A stretch of DNA of 64,000 nt from Marispirochaeta aestuarii (GCF_002087085.1 NZ_MWQY01000014.1:53693-117692), one strand, 5' to 3'; numbered from the stretch's first letter, positions 51,911 to 61,498 are shown. Numbers and translations are program-made. The notes: generated from the letters alone by a model not told the origin.

Positions 51911-52930
51911 TTACGGCAAAGTGGATAATATTCTGACCAGCAATTCCGTGTTTTTCCGACCCATGGATGGGTACAGGGGAAAAAGAATGGTCCGTAAAGC
52001 CAGACTGGCAGCTACGGGGCAGTCGATTTCCTCCGACTGAAGCCTGGCATAGGGGGTGGAAGCAAAGGCGTTTTCCGTCTGGACACCGTTTCTCAGAGCA
52101 TACTGCCGGACCTCATTCATCCCTGTATCGATGACCACCGGAAAAGCCGTGGGAACCACGCTTTTTTCGCTGTCCGGGGAGAAGCCGTGGTGTTTGGATT
52201 TCATCAGGGCCTGGGATAGAACTTCGTATATTTCACTTCGCTGCTGATGCATGCTCTCGATGTTCTGCATCTGGGCAAGGCCCAGAGCAGCATTTATGTC
52301 GGGCATGCGCGTTTCGGTCGGAAGTTCGTCCTCCAGAGGCTTCAAAAGGCGGCGGTATTTCATGCTTCCAGGCAGGATGACGGCCCCTCCGCCGGTTGTA
52401 ATGGGATCCATGTATTCTGTACGGATCATCGTAAAGGCCGCTGCCCCCTGCTCGTCTTCCTCCGGAGCGGCTACCACGGATGTAAGGTCCTCAATAAGCG
52501 GCGTGCCCTGCTCGCGGAGGATCTCCGTATCCGGCCGGATGCCGAAGGGGGAATGAATTATCCAGGCGGCGGGATTCTGCTCCACAGTCCTCCGTACCCC
52601 TTCCGGGGATATGCAGGCAGAGGACTCATCCACATCGATAAAAAGGGGCTGCAGACCCAGGTTTTCCAGGGCATCAAGATAATAGAGGGGAGAAAGTGCG
52701 CTGACTGCCACACTCGCCCCCTGGGGAAGATCCAGGCTCCGCAATGCGAGGCCGAGAGCCTCGGTGGGGGAACGCAGGGCAAGCCCGAGCTTTTTGTCGA
52801 GATACCTGGAAAGCTCCTTGCTGAATTGTTCCGCAAGGCTTCCGGGCCCGATTTCATCACTGACCATACACGTTAAAACCGCGTCCATGTCCCGACGCTT
52901 CAAGGTAGGCTTATAAACTGGGATTGACAT
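51911..52930 (-). CDS. DegT/DnrJ/EryC1 aminotransferase homologue lacking the PLP lysine
   Basis: 339 residues with the fold type I pattern: opening IPVYKPTLKRRDMDAVLTCM, LRSPTEALGLALRSLDL in place of the SGTAAL loop, FIDVDESSACISPEGV, and IEDLTSVVAA with the pyridine-binding Asp148. Where the PLP-binding lysine is expected (family form HPxKxITTGEGG) it reads YMDPITTGGG, so Asp175 stands in its place. It is unlikely to be an aminotransferase; other sugar-binding or dehydratase-like or regulatory roles are open. Co-transcribed with cheW and nadK. Confidence 0.85.
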   Translation of the reverse strand: MSIPVYKPTLKRRDMDAVLTCMVSDEIGPGSLAEQFSKELSRYLDKKLGLALRSPTEALGLALRSLDLPQGASVAVSALSPLYYLDALENLGLQPLFIDVDESSACISPEGVRRTVEQNPAAWIIHSPFGIRPDTEILREQGTPLIEDLTSVVAAPEEDEQGAAAFTMIRTEYMDPITTGGGAVILPGSMKYRRLLKPLEDELPTETRMPDINAALGLAQMQNIESMHQQRSEIYEVLSQALMKSKHHGFSPDSEKSVVPTAFPVVIDTGMNEVRQYALRNGVQTENAFASTPYARLQSEEIDCPVAASLALRTILFPLYPSMGRKNTELLVRILSTLP

Positions 52931-52939
52931 ACTGTATTC

Positions 52940-53419
52940 TTATCTTTTTCCGATTTTTCCGAGCTGCTGCAGCTCTTTTGGATCGAAAATCCTTCTTATA
53001 TCAAGAATAATCAGATACCCCGTCTCTTCGGATGTTACTCCCTGAATATACTCGGCGCCGATACCGGATATCATTTGCGGCGGGGGCTGTACTTTACTGC
53101 TGTCAATACTTATGACCCGGGAGACCTTGTCGATGAAGACTCCCAGCTGCATGCCATCGAGGTTAAGAATGAGAAATCCGGAAAGCAGCTTGTCTTCTTC
53201 GCTCAGAACAGCCCGACGAAGATGAAAACGCTTGTGCAGGTTGATAATCGGAATTATCTGGCCCCGAAGGTTGAAAATTCCTTCAACATAGTTCGGCGCA
53301 TTCGGTATGGACCGCACCTCCTGGACCTTCTGGATCTCGTTGACCTGCATAATATCGATGCCATAGACCTCATCGCCTAGCTGAAAGGTAACCAGTTGTA
53401 ACTGTTTTTCGTCTGCCAT
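52940..53419 (-). CDS. cheW: CheW, chemotaxis adaptor
   Basis: 159 residues. Single CheW domain: LQLVTFQLGDEVYGIDIMQVNEIQKVQEVRSIPNAPNYVEGIFNLRGQIIPIINLHKRF has all conserved positions in segments, then GVFIDKVSRVISID and EYIQGVTSEETGYLIILD. It links chemoreceptors to CheA. Lone cheW without other che genes in the window. The promoter region is 139 bp long. Confidence 0.96.
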   Translation of the reverse strand: MADEKQLQLVTFQLGDEVYGIDIMQVNEIQKVQEVRSIPNAPNYVEGIFNLRGQIIPIINLHKRFHLRRAVLSEEDKLLSGFLILNLDGMQLGVFIDKVSRVISIDSSKVQPPPQMISGIGAEYIQGVTSEETGYLIILDIRRIFDPKELQQLGKIGKR

Positions 53420-53438
53420 CCTAAAACCTCTTGGTAGT

Positions 53439-53467
53439 AGAATAATTTATGAATCAATGTTTTGCAA
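53439..53467 (-). promoter_or_regulatory. Candidate promoter for cheW
   Basis: Minus strand TTGCAA (53462-53467), 17-bp spacer, TATTCT (53439-53444). Each element has four matches of six. It stands in the 139-bp gap after the ABC permease; a GC-rich imperfect inverted repeat without a U-run lies between it and the permease stop. Confidence 0.4.
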
Positions 53468-53558
53468 TACGGTTTTCAACTTAGCAGTACGCAGAGAGCC
53501 GGGAGGGCCCCTGGAGGGCAGAATCCCGGTTTCTGCAGATTACAGCCGGTCGGCCTGG

Positions 53559-54593
53559 TCAGATGCTTCGTTTTCGTCTTATTGCAGCGAATACACTCTG
53601 GAGAACGATAAAAAAGCACAGCAGAGCGGAAAGTACAATCTTGTTCCACCAGGAGGATAAAGTCCCGTTACAGCGTATATAGGTCTCTATAACAGCCTTG
53701 ATCAATACTCCGAAAAAGCTTCCGATAACCGTTCCCACCCCTCCGGAGAGCAGGGTGCCTCCGATTACCGTTGAAGCTATTACTTCGATCTCGAAGCCCC
53801 TGGCCTGCTCCACAAAGCCGCTGGTGGTATTCAGGCAGAAGACAAATCCCGCCAGAGAAGCGAGAAACCCGTTCAGAATATAGGCAAGCATCTTTGTGCG
53901 CCGGACATTCACGCCCATCAACAGAGCAGACCGCTCATTCCCGCCGATGGCAAACAGGGAGCGGCCGAACTTTGTATATTTCACAATGTACCAGACAACC
54001 ACCAGTGCGCACAGAGCGATAATTACGCTGGGATGAACAAAGGGAAAGAGCTTGATTCCCCTCTTGTTCACCGTGGCTCCGAAAAAGAGATAGATATTCC
54101 TGGTCGCCATATTCAGAAAGGTTTCATTATCCGTAATGGCTATCTGGTCTACACTGATAACCGCGGTGAGGCCCCTGCAGAAAAAGAGGCCTGCAAGGGT
54201 GACAATAAAGGGCTGCAGCCGCATATACGCAATCAGCCAGCCCTGCACGGTACCGAATACCAGACCGAAAAGCAGTACTACGGCGATGGAAGCATAGGCA
54301 TTCATCCCCATAACCTGCATCATATAAGCCAGCATCATGCAGACAAGGCCGATGACAGAACCGACGGAGATATCGATACCCCCGGTTATAACAACCGCGG
54401 TCATTCCTGCCGCGGCTATTATGAGCCCTGCGTTGTCAATGAGCATATTCATAAAGGTCTGCATATTACCGAAACCCTGGGCACTGTAGACCATTACCCC
54501 GCCGGCGTACATAATCAGGAACATTATGATTGTGATGAACAACAGAAAACCGGTACCGGCCATCTTCTCCTTGATGTAATTGCCGATTTTCAT
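53559..54593 (-). CDS. Sugar ABC transporter permease, YjfF-like
   Basis: 344 residues with about nine or ten membrane segments, BPD_transp_2 family. GLIIAAAGMTAVVITGGIDISVGSVIGLVCMM carries the conserved GGIDISVG motif; later blocks ARGFEIEVIASTVIGGTLLSGGVGTVIGSFFGVLI are also typical. Last gene of the transporter operon, overlapping the preceding permease by four bases. Two different permeases plus one double ATPase is the YtfT/YjfF arrangement. Confidence 0.9.
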   Translation of the reverse strand: MKIGNYIKEKMAGTGFLLFITIIMFLIMYAGGVMVYSAQGFGNMQTFMNMLIDNAGLIIAAAGMTAVVITGGIDISVGSVIGLVCMMLAYMMQVMGMNAYASIAVVLLFGLVFGTVQGWLIAYMRLQPFIVTLAGLFFCRGLTAVISVDQIAITDNETFLNMATRNIYLFFGATVNKRGIKLFPFVHPSVIIALCALVVVWYIVKYTKFGRSLFAIGGNERSALLMGVNVRRTKMLAYILNGFLASLAGFVFCLNTTSGFVEQARGFEIEVIASTVIGGTLLSGGVGTVIGSFFGVLIKAVIETYIRCNGTLSSWWNKIVLSALLCFFIVLQSVFAAIRRKRSI

Positions 54594-55675
54594 TGCAGCA
54601 CCGCCTTTGGAGCTTCTGATTTCTGCCTGAAGTTTCGTATCCAGCGCTTCAGTTCCTCTGACTGCATGGATACAATCAGCACAACAACGATTGCCTTGTA
54701 TACCGGAAGCTGGTCAGCCGTTATTCCCATGGCGTACAGACTCGTCGTCAGTGCCTGAATCGTAACTGCGCCGATCACCGCTCCAAGCAGGCTGAATTTT
54801 CCCCCCGACAGGCTGTTTCCCCCAAGGGCAACCGCGAGGATCGCATCCAGCTCCATGTAGAGGCCGATATTGTTTGCGTCGCTTGAATAGATCCGGCTGG
54901 AGGTAACCACGCCGGAAATAGCCGCGGTAAACCCGCATATGAGATAACACATGAAAATGATCATCTGAGAGTTGATACCCACCAGGCGCCCGGCCCTGCT
55001 GTTGATGCCGACGGTTTTAACATAGAGCCCCAGGGCAGTACGGGTCAGAATAAAATAGGCGATAATCACCACCCCCAGGGCAATGAATACCGGCGTGGGA
55101 ACCACCACTCCGGGTAAAAAGCCGCCGATAGCCTTGAAGGATTCCATGCGCACGTACAGAATCTGCCCGGGAACCATTTTTCCGCCGATCTCCCTGGCGC
55201 TTATGAGCTGGGCGATTCCCCGGCCTGCGGTAAATAATATAAGAGTGGCAACCATGGCCTGTATTTTCAACCGGGATACAAGGAATCCGTTGAAGGCTCC
55301 GCAGGCCATCCCGGCCAGAAGGGCAAGGCCGATGCTGAGAAACATTGGTGTGGCGTAGGCATCATAGCTTGCCCCCAGCAGGCGAACGCATACCGCAGCC
55401 GCCACCGCACCGACAGCCCCCACAGAAATATCGATCCCCCCGGTGGCAATTACCAGGGTCATGCCGACGGCAAGTATGATGAGCTCGCTGGCACGGTTGA
55501 TAATATCGATTATGTACCCGTAAAGTACGCCATTCTGAATGGAGATATTAAAAAACGTGGGGGTCTCGATGATGTTGATTATCAGAACGAGACAGAGAGC
55601 AAATATGGGTAAAAACAGCTGCTTTTTAGAAAGTGCAAGCGCTGCGTTCTTCAGCTTTCGTAATTCAGGATTCAT
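54590..55675 (-). CDS. Sugar ABC transporter permease, YtfT-like
   Basis: 361 residues from the ATG at 55675, 8 bp beyond GGAGGAGC; a start at 55696 would add seven residues and overlap the ATPase more. Membrane segments with GMTLVIATGGIDISVGAVGAVAAAV and LDAILAVALGGNSLSGGKFSLLGAVIGAVTI. Pairs with the YjfF-like permease to form a heterodimeric channel for a pentose, hexose or furanose sugar. Confidence 0.91.
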   Translation of the reverse strand: MNPELRKLKNAALALSKKQLFLPIFALCLVLIINIIETPTFFNISIQNGVLYGYIIDIINRASELIILAVGMTLVIATGGIDISVGAVGAVAAAVCVRLLGASYDAYATPMFLSIGLALLAGMACGAFNGFLVSRLKIQAMVATLILFTAGRGIAQLISAREIGGKMVPGQILYVRMESFKAIGGFLPGVVVPTPVFIALGVVIIAYFILTRTALGLYVKTVGINSRAGRLVGINSQMIIFMCYLICGFTAAISGVVTSSRIYSSDANNIGLYMELDAILAVALGGNSLSGGKFSLLGAVIGAVTIQALTTSLYAMGITADQLPVYKAIVVVLIVSMQSEELKRWIRNFRQKSEAPKAVLQ

Positions 55676-57200
55676 GGGTCTGAGCTCCTCCGGCAATGGC
55701 CGTCATAACGTCATGCTGGGTAATATCATCGTTGTTCAGCTCTCCGACTTTCTGCCTGTCGCACAGAATACAAAGCCGGTTAACGGTCCGCAGCATTTCT
55801 TCTATCTCCGAGCTGATAAAGAGCACGGTAACCCCCTGTTTCGCCAGATCAATAATCAGCTTCTGGATCTCCGTCTTGGTACCAACGTCAATACCGCGGG
55901 TAGGCTCATCGAGGATCAGAAATTCCGGATTCGTGATAAGCCATCTGCCGAGGATTACCTTCTGCTGGTTCCCGCCGGAGAGCTGCTTTACCAGTGTTTC
56001 CGGCGATGGTGTCTTTATCTGAAGGAGCTCGATGTACTTCTCCGCCAGTTCATTCTGTTTTGCTTCCGGCAGAAGTTTCAGGATCCCGGTCTTGGCCTGC
56101 AGGGCTATCAGCAGGTTTTCCCGAACCGAGAGATCTTCTAGAATTCCCTCCTCCTTGCGGTCTTCCGGCAAAAAGGCCATTCCCAGTTTCATTGAATCGA
56201 TGGGAGCCCTGGTGCGCACCGGGGTCTCCCTGACAAGGAGTTCCCCCCTGTCCGGTTTCTCGGCACAGTAGAGCAGCCGCGCCAGTTCGGATCTTCCCGA
56301 ACCCAGCAGACCGGCGAGGCCTATGACCTCTCCCTTCTTGATAATCAGGTTAAAGGGGTCGATCATTCCGGCCCTGGTCAGATCCCTGGCCCTGACCATT
56401 ATTGACTCGGTACTGCCGGAATCGGAATCAGCCTTGACACTTTTTATCTCTGCCAGATCGTCAAATTCACGCCCCAGCATCCGGGCAACGAGCTGAACCT
56501 TCGGAAGTTCCGCGACACGGTAGGTTCCGACCAGTGCCCCGTTTCTCAGTACAGTTATTGAATCGCAGATCTCATAGACCTGTTCAAGAAAGTGGGTGAC
56601 AAAGATGATACCAACTCCCTGCTTTTTGAGGTTTCTCATGACCTCGAACAGGGTTTTTACCTCGCTTTCATCAAGAGAACTGGTAGGTTCATCGAGGATC
56701 AGGGCCCGGCAGTTGATATCGATCGCCCTGGCAATAGCCACCATCTGCTGAATGGCCACTGAATACTCTCCCAGGGGTTTGGATACATCGATGTTCAGAC
56801 CGACTTCCTTGAGAGCCTGGCGGGCCATGGCCTCCATTGTCTTCCATTTAATGCCCCCGAAAAGATTCAGCGGCTGCCGTTCGAGAAACATGTTCTCTGC
56901 AACGGAGATATTCGGGCAAAGGTTGACCTCCTGGTACACCGTGCTGATTCCATTTCGCTGGGCTTCCTCGGGAGAATGGTTCACCACAGGGCCGTCCTGC
57001 CCCTGCACCCGGATTTCTCCGGCATCCATCTCATAAACCCCGGTCAGTACCTTAATCAGGGTGCTTTTTCCAGCACCGTTTTCCCCCATAAGGGCATGGA
57101 TTTCGCCGCTTTTCAAAGAAAAATCCACGTTTTTCAGTGCCTGTACCCCGGGAAATGTCTTATCTATATGACGCATGGTCAAAATACTGTTATCTTCCAT
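55665..57200 (-). CDS. Sugar ABC transporter ATP-binding protein, YtfR-like (duplicated ABC domains)
   Basis: 511 residues from the ATG at 57200; a longer frame to 57254 has no ribosome-binding site. First ABC domain has Walker A GENGAGKST at 39-47 and ILDEPTSSLDESEVKTLF. The second has a degenerate Walker A (GLLGSGRSE), LSGGNQQKVILGRWL and ILDEPTRGIDVGTKTEI. Carbohydrate importers of the RbsA/MglA/YtfR type have this layout. A terminator lies between it and the binding-protein gene. Confidence 0.93.
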   Translation of the reverse strand: MEDNSILTMRHIDKTFPGVQALKNVDFSLKSGEIHALMGENGAGKSTLIKVLTGVYEMDAGEIRVQGQDGPVVNHSPEEAQRNGISTVYQEVNLCPNISVAENMFLERQPLNLFGGIKWKTMEAMARQALKEVGLNIDVSKPLGEYSVAIQQMVAIARAIDINCRALILDEPTSSLDESEVKTLFEVMRNLKKQGVGIIFVTHFLEQVYEICDSITVLRNGALVGTYRVAELPKVQLVARMLGREFDDLAEIKSVKADSDSGSTESIMVRARDLTRAGMIDPFNLIIKKGEVIGLAGLLGSGRSELARLLYCAEKPDRGELLVRETPVRTRAPIDSMKLGMAFLPEDRKEEGILEDLSVRENLLIALQAKTGILKLLPEAKQNELAEKYIELLQIKTPSPETLVKQLSGGNQQKVILGRWLITNPEFLILDEPTRGIDVGTKTEIQKLIIDLAKQGVTVLFISSEIEEMLRTVNRLCILCDRQKVGELNNDDITQHDVMTAIAGGAQTHES

Positions 57201-57233
57201 CCCTTTCCCTTCTTCCGGCTTGGTCGGGTCCAA

Positions 57234-57267
57234 TAAAAAAAGGCAGGGATGCAAAGCACCCCATACC
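57234..57267 (-). terminator. Intrinsic (partial) terminator after the sugar-binding-protein gene
   Basis: Minus strand stem GGTATGGGGTGC/GCATCCCTGCC with a three-base TTT loop (57242-57267), one G-U pair and a mismatch, followed by seven T. It sits 20 bp after the SBP stop and 42 bp before the ATPase start, as in many SBP-ABC operons where it lowers downstream expression relative to the binding protein. Confidence 0.75.
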
Positions 57268-57286
57268 TTTTCACTTTTTTTGCAGA

Positions 57287-58276
57287 TCAGTACATTCTGG
57301 TAGGAAGAATCTCTTTCGCGTTGGAGGTATCGAAAACCTCTTCCACGACATACTGGATTTTATCGACCTTCTCACCCCGCTCAAGCTTCTGGATGATCTC
57401 TGCCACCCGGGGACCGTGAAGAGGATTACATTCAACAGAGCAGTTGATCTCACCGGCTATCATCCGGTTGAAGGCCTCGTGCACTGCATCGAAGGAGATA
57501 ATTATAATATCCTTGCCAGGCTGCTTTCCCACTGCCTTGATAGCGTCGATAGCACCGAAGGCCATATTGTCGTTTTCGGCGAATACAACATCGATGTCAG
57601 GGTACGCCTTCAGGAAAGATTCCATAACTTCCTGCCCCTTGGCCTGAGTAAATTCTCCGGTTTGTTTTGCAAGGAGTTTGAATTTCGGATTTGCATCGAT
57701 ACCTGCCAGGATTCCCTGGGTACGTCCGACCTGTGCGGAAGATCCGATTGTTCCCTGAAGAAGAACAATGTTCAGCTCCTGGCTGGCCAGACCGTTTTTC
57801 TTGACATAGTCATTCAGCCATTTAACGCCGTCCTGACCTTCCTTGAGGAAGTTTCCACCAACCCATGCTGTATAGAGGCTGTCGTCGGAAACATCCATCA
57901 TGCGGTCAGAGAGGATAACGGGAATCCCGGCAGCCTTTGCTTCGCTGAGAACGGTTTCCCAGCCGGTCTCTACAACCGGTGCCACCACGATGTAATCCAC
58001 ATCCTGCTGAATAAAATTGCGGATCGCCTTGATCTGATTCTGCTGTTTCTGTTGAGCATCATCAAAAATAAGCCGATAGCCGTTTTCTTCAACAAAAGTA
58101 CTTTTGAAGGATTCCGTGTTTGCCGTTCGCCAGTCAGACTCAGCACCGACCTGAGCATAGCCGACAACAATCAGATCATCCTCTGCACCTGCGGCAGCCT
58201 CGTCCTGTCCACCTGCGAACACATAGCCGAGGGAGAATACCGCCAAGACCATGAAAATCACTAATACCTTTTTCAT
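57287..58276 (-). CDS. Periplasmic sugar-binding protein, YtfQ-like
   Basis: 329 residues. Signal peptide MKKVLVIFMVLAVFSLGYVFA-GG, no lipobox. Peripla_BP_4 family: VVGYAQVGAESDWRTANTESFKSTF, IKAIRNFIQQDVDYIVVAPVVETGW, VVFAENDNMAFGAIDAIKAVGKQPGKDIIIISFDAVHEAF. Closest in pattern to YtfQ (galactofuranose), but the ligand is not proven. Good SD AGGAGG before the ATG. Homologous to the lipoprotein at 61498. Confidence 0.93.
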   Translation of the reverse strand: MKKVLVIFMVLAVFSLGYVFAGGQDEAAAGAEDDLIVVGYAQVGAESDWRTANTESFKSTFVEENGYRLIFDDAQQKQQNQIKAIRNFIQQDVDYIVVAPVVETGWETVLSEAKAAGIPVILSDRMMDVSDDSLYTAWVGGNFLKEGQDGVKWLNDYVKKNGLASQELNIVLLQGTIGSSAQVGRTQGILAGIDANPKFKLLAKQTGEFTQAKGQEVMESFLKAYPDIDVVFAENDNMAFGAIDAIKAVGKQPGKDIIIISFDAVHEAFNRMIAGEINCSVECNPLHGPRVAEIIQKLERGEKVDKIQYVVEEVFDTSNAKEILPTRMY

Positions 58277-58302
58277 AACTCCTCCTTGGAATTGTGATTG
58301 AG

Positions 58303-58338
58303 CTCATGGTATCCCCGCTGTGCTTCCCGGTACATGAG
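58303..58338 (-). promoter_or_regulatory. Imperfect palindrome upstream of the sugar-binding-protein gene
   Basis: CTCATGGTA ... TACATGAG, arms matching at eight of nine positions around an 19-bp centre that itself shows CCCCG/CCCGG similarity. It lies 27 bp upstream of the ATG in the 140-bp leader. Candidate operator for the AraC-type response regulator or an mRNA hairpin; no experimental basis. Confidence 0.35.
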
Positions 58339-58416
58339 ATATCTTCCTGAGTTTTTTATGAATTTTTACCCTGCTTTAAGATCAGTTTGGATTTTTTACG
58401 GAAAAAGTATAAAAAA

Positions 58417-60027
58417 TTACGGACAGGCGCAGGGATCCCTGGAAACTGCCGTCATTCGATAGTCCCTGGGAGAAATGCCCGTGTTTTTTTTGAATATGAA
58501 GCTGAAGTAGTGGGGATCGCTGTACCCGACTTCGTAGGCGATATCGGAACACTTCATTGCACTGCAGCTCAGAAGTCTTTTAGCGTTTTCTATCCTGGTA
58601 TTCGTCAGGTACTCGATAAAGGTTTCTCCGGCTTCCTGAGAAAAAATTGTGCTGAAGTGATTCGGGCTGACATATACGAAGGAGGCCACGGTATTCAGAG
58701 ACATATCCTGACTCATGTAATTTTCGGCTATGTAGTTCTTTGCCTTTCGTATAATCCCGTTATGCCGGGTATTCATATGCTCATCCCGGTAAAGGATCCA
58801 CATCTCAATAAGGTTTCTGAGTTGTCCGCGAAAGGGAATCGAAGAATCAGCAAGTGAATCCCCGAGATCATGTTGCAGGGAGACGGGAATTGCCTGCTGC
58901 GGATCGCCCTCAATCTCTTCAACCAGTCCCGAGATAATTTCTATCAGATCGTTGTAGACAAGAAGAAAAAAACTCGAGTCCGCAACGTCAAGGGACTTCC
59001 TGCCAAAGACATCAAGATACAGGTCAATAATGTCGTCGACCTCTTCCCGGGCGGCAAAACGAAGTCTTTCAACCACAGGGCCTTCTTCTTTTCGTCTGGA
59101 ATTATCCCTGCGGCTCCACTGTATATCACTGACACCGATGATCTTGTTCTTCCCCGTCAGGGACATATATCGTACAGCACGGTCAGCATCTGCATAGGAA
59201 TCGACAATCTCACCTACGTGGCTTACCATCGAACCAATCCCAATGGAAACCCTGCAGCCGCTGTTACGCTCAGTCTCAAAGCGTATCGCCTGGGCAAGGG
59301 AATACACGGTATCATCAGCAGAATCTCTGCTCAAATTCTTGAAAATAAGTCCCTGTTTTTCCAGACTGGGAGAAAAAAGCAGGACTTCCTCTCTCTCCTT
59401 TACCAGGGAGGATATAATCGATTTAACCACAGCATAGTCGGAAAAGGTATCCGATCCGGGCACAACATCCACGATCATTACAACATATGAGTTCGCTATA
59501 AGATCGATTCCCAGGGCACGGGCAGACTCAATCGCATCCCCTGAACTCAGCTGTCCGGTGACAAGATCACAAATCCATTTCTCCCGCATTACCTCCTGGG
59601 AAGAACGGATCTTCATTTTCAGGGTCTCGATATTGGTAATACGCTCCTTTTCTTCTTCTATCTGCCGGGTAACTTTCTCGAGGGTTGCGAGCATATCTGC
59701 AGAAGATACAGGCTTCAGCAGGTACTCGTCGATACCTATGGAAATCGCATCTTTTGCATATTGGAACTCATCGTGACCGGAAAGAATGATTATCTTAATC
59801 CAGGGCTGATCCTTCTTGACAATCCGCGAAAGGGTAAGTCCATCCATAAAGGGCATTTTTATATCCGTAATCAGTATGTCGGGTTTTACCTCCTGTAGAA
59901 CCGTCAGTGCCATCTCTCCGTCAGGGGCCTCCCCCGCCAGTGTATAGGGAGTACGATCCCATGGAATACTGTTTCGGATTCCCTCCCTGGTAACAATTTC
60001 ATCCTCAACAAGAAATACGCTATACAT
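58417..60027 (-). CDS. Response regulator with AraC-type DNA-binding domain (YesN-like)
   Basis: 536 residues from the ATG at 60027, which overlaps the kinase stop by eight bases and has GGAG nine bases upstream. Receiver domain with phosphoacceptor Asp55 (ILITDIKMPFMDG) and the LLKPVS lysine. A middle region of about 280 residues precedes the C-terminal double helix-turn-helix AraC domain (MSLNTVASFVYVSPNHFSTIFSQEAGETFIEYL; CSDIAYEVGYSDPHYFSFIFKKNTG). Probably activates the downstream transport operon when the kinase signals sugar. Confidence 0.94.
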   Translation of the reverse strand: MYSVFLVEDEIVTREGIRNSIPWDRTPYTLAGEAPDGEMALTVLQEVKPDILITDIKMPFMDGLTLSRIVKKDQPWIKIIILSGHDEFQYAKDAISIGIDEYLLKPVSSADMLATLEKVTRQIEEEKERITNIETLKMKIRSSQEVMREKWICDLVTGQLSSGDAIESARALGIDLIANSYVVMIVDVVPGSDTFSDYAVVKSIISSLVKEREEVLLFSPSLEKQGLIFKNLSRDSADDTVYSLAQAIRFETERNSGCRVSIGIGSMVSHVGEIVDSYADADRAVRYMSLTGKNKIIGVSDIQWSRRDNSRRKEEGPVVERLRFAAREEVDDIIDLYLDVFGRKSLDVADSSFFLLVYNDLIEIISGLVEEIEGDPQQAIPVSLQHDLGDSLADSSIPFRGQLRNLIEMWILYRDEHMNTRHNGIIRKAKNYIAENYMSQDMSLNTVASFVYVSPNHFSTIFSQEAGETFIEYLTNTRIENAKRLLSCSAMKCSDIAYEVGYSDPHYFSFIFKKNTGISPRDYRMTAVSRDPCACP

Positions 60028-61498
60028 ATTCTCTGATCTCCGGCAGTTTAAAAGTAACAACGGTTCCTTCTCTGTACCGGCTCTCAATATGCAGTTTCGT
60101 TCCGCTGTTGTAATAGAGGGCCAGACGTTTATTTACATTATACAGACCGTAAACATCACTCAATTCGGAGCTGTCCAGGCTTCCATCAATCTGTTTATTA
60201 ATATCTTCCAGCCGCTCAGGTTTCAACCCGATACCATCATCGGCAACCTGAAAACAGAGGTAGGGCTTCTCTCTCCAGCCCTTTACTGAAAGTCTGCCCC
60301 GACCCCTCTTGTTCTTTATCCCGTGATACAGTGCATTCTCCACCAGGGGCTGCAGAAGAAGCTTGAGCATGGTTTTATCCGCCATCTCATTATCATAATC
60401 TATACTGTAATCCAGTATATCCCGATAGCGAATTTTCTGGATCGTTAAATAATTGAGTACATGTTCGAATTCGTCCTTGACAGAAACCCATTCCTTTCCG
60501 CGGCTCAGGGAGCGGCGAAAAAAGCTGGAAAAATTACGGGTGACAGAGATTACCTGTTCATACTGCCGTCCTTCGGCGAGCCATATTATTGAGTCGAGGG
60601 TGTTGTACAGAAAGTGGGGGGTAATCTGTGCCTGCAGGGCTTTCATCTCCGATTTCTGAAGATTTTTCTGTTCCCTGATATTTGCATCAATAAGTTCCTT
60701 GATCTTCACCGCCATGGAATTCAAATTTTCCGTAAGGTTGTCCAGCTCCAGTACATTCGGCAGATCGGCCCTGGCGGCCAGATTCCCGGCGGCAATCTGG
60801 CTGGATAACTTTTCAAGCTCGCTTATCGGCCTGTTTATGCTTACAGCCAGGGACCGTTGGGCCAGTACAGCAAACAGCATAACAGCCGCAACCACGAAAA
60901 TCTGAACCAGCGAGAGGGCTGCGGCGGTATTCTTTATCTGCTCATTCGTTCTGGCGACAGACTCAATTTCAAGCACGATGAAGTCCTGGAGAATATCTGA
61001 AACCAGATCCGCCACGCCGCGTATTTCATCCAGGGTTTTTTCATTTGCCGTCACCGGATACTGTTGTTCCATCTGGAAGCCAAGCTGGTCGACATATCTC
61101 GACAAGGTATCCATGGCTCTGCCCGCGACCTCAAGGAGTTGACGGTTATCCTGCTGCTCAGTGCTGAACTTGATATTGTCGAGCCGGGAGTTAATGTCGC
61201 GGATGATACCGTACTGCCGGCCTTCATCAAAATCCTTGTTGCCGGCGACAATATCCCACAACTCGTTGGAAATATCTGACCTTACAATCTGGTTCAAACG
61301 GTTTGTTTTGCTGACATTGGCAATCATCTGGTCATACTTGAGAGTATGATACCAGGATGATGCCAGACTGATCACCGGTGCAACCAGCATCAGGCTGATG
61401 ATAATTATATAGGAAGTCTGTATTCTGTTCTGAAGACTGGTAGTTTTCGTACCGGTCATGACCAGCTTGGAGATCGGTTTCATTCCCGCTGCAGCCAT
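60020..61498 (-). CDS. Membrane sensor histidine kinase, YesM/LytS-like
   Basis: 492 residues from the ATG at 61498 (two bases after the SBP stop codon begins; a TTG one codon earlier is possible). Two membrane helices (about 30-52 and 196-216) enclose a periplasmic helical sensor region. HAMP (about 220-272), phosphoacceptor His295 in ALQAQITPHFLYNTLDSIIWL, then a GHKL ATPase domain (VENALYHGIKN, VADDGIGL, GLYNVNKRL). Belongs to the His_kinase/YesM class. Located directly after a lipoprotein SBP and before the AraC-type regulator. Confidence 0.95.
   Translation of the reverse strand: MAAAGMKPISKLVMTGTKTTSLQNRIQTSYIIIISLMLVAPVISLASSWYHTLKYDQMIANVSKTNRLNQIVRSDISNELWDIVAGNKDFDEGRQYGIIRDINSRLDNIKFSTEQQDNRQLLEVAGRAMDTLSRYVDQLGFQMEQQYPVTANEKTLDEIRGVADLVSDILQDFIVLEIESVARTNEQIKNTAAALSLVQIFVVAAVMLFAVLAQRSLAVSINRPISELEKLSSQIAAGNLAARADLPNVLELDNLTENLNSMAVKIKELIDANIREQKNLQKSEMKALQAQITPHFLYNTLDSIIWLAEGRQYEQVISVTRNFSSFFRRSLSRGKEWVSVKDEFEHVLNYLTIQKIRYRDILDYSIDYDNEMADKTMLKLLLQPLVENALYHGIKNKRGRGRLSVKGWREKPYLCFQVADDGIGLKPERLEDINKQIDGSLDSSELSDVYGLYNVNKRLALYYNSGTKLHIESRYREGTVVTFKLPEIREYV

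Noticed and set aside
53470..53558. GC-rich inverted repeat (CCGGGA/TCCCGG) after the last permease
   Set aside because: Long loop and no U-tract; might slow polymerase but cannot be called a terminator.
57137..58264. Rightward 375-codon open frame
   Set aside because: Antisense to the YtfQ-like binding protein and part of the ATPase; also crosses the terminator at 57234-57267.
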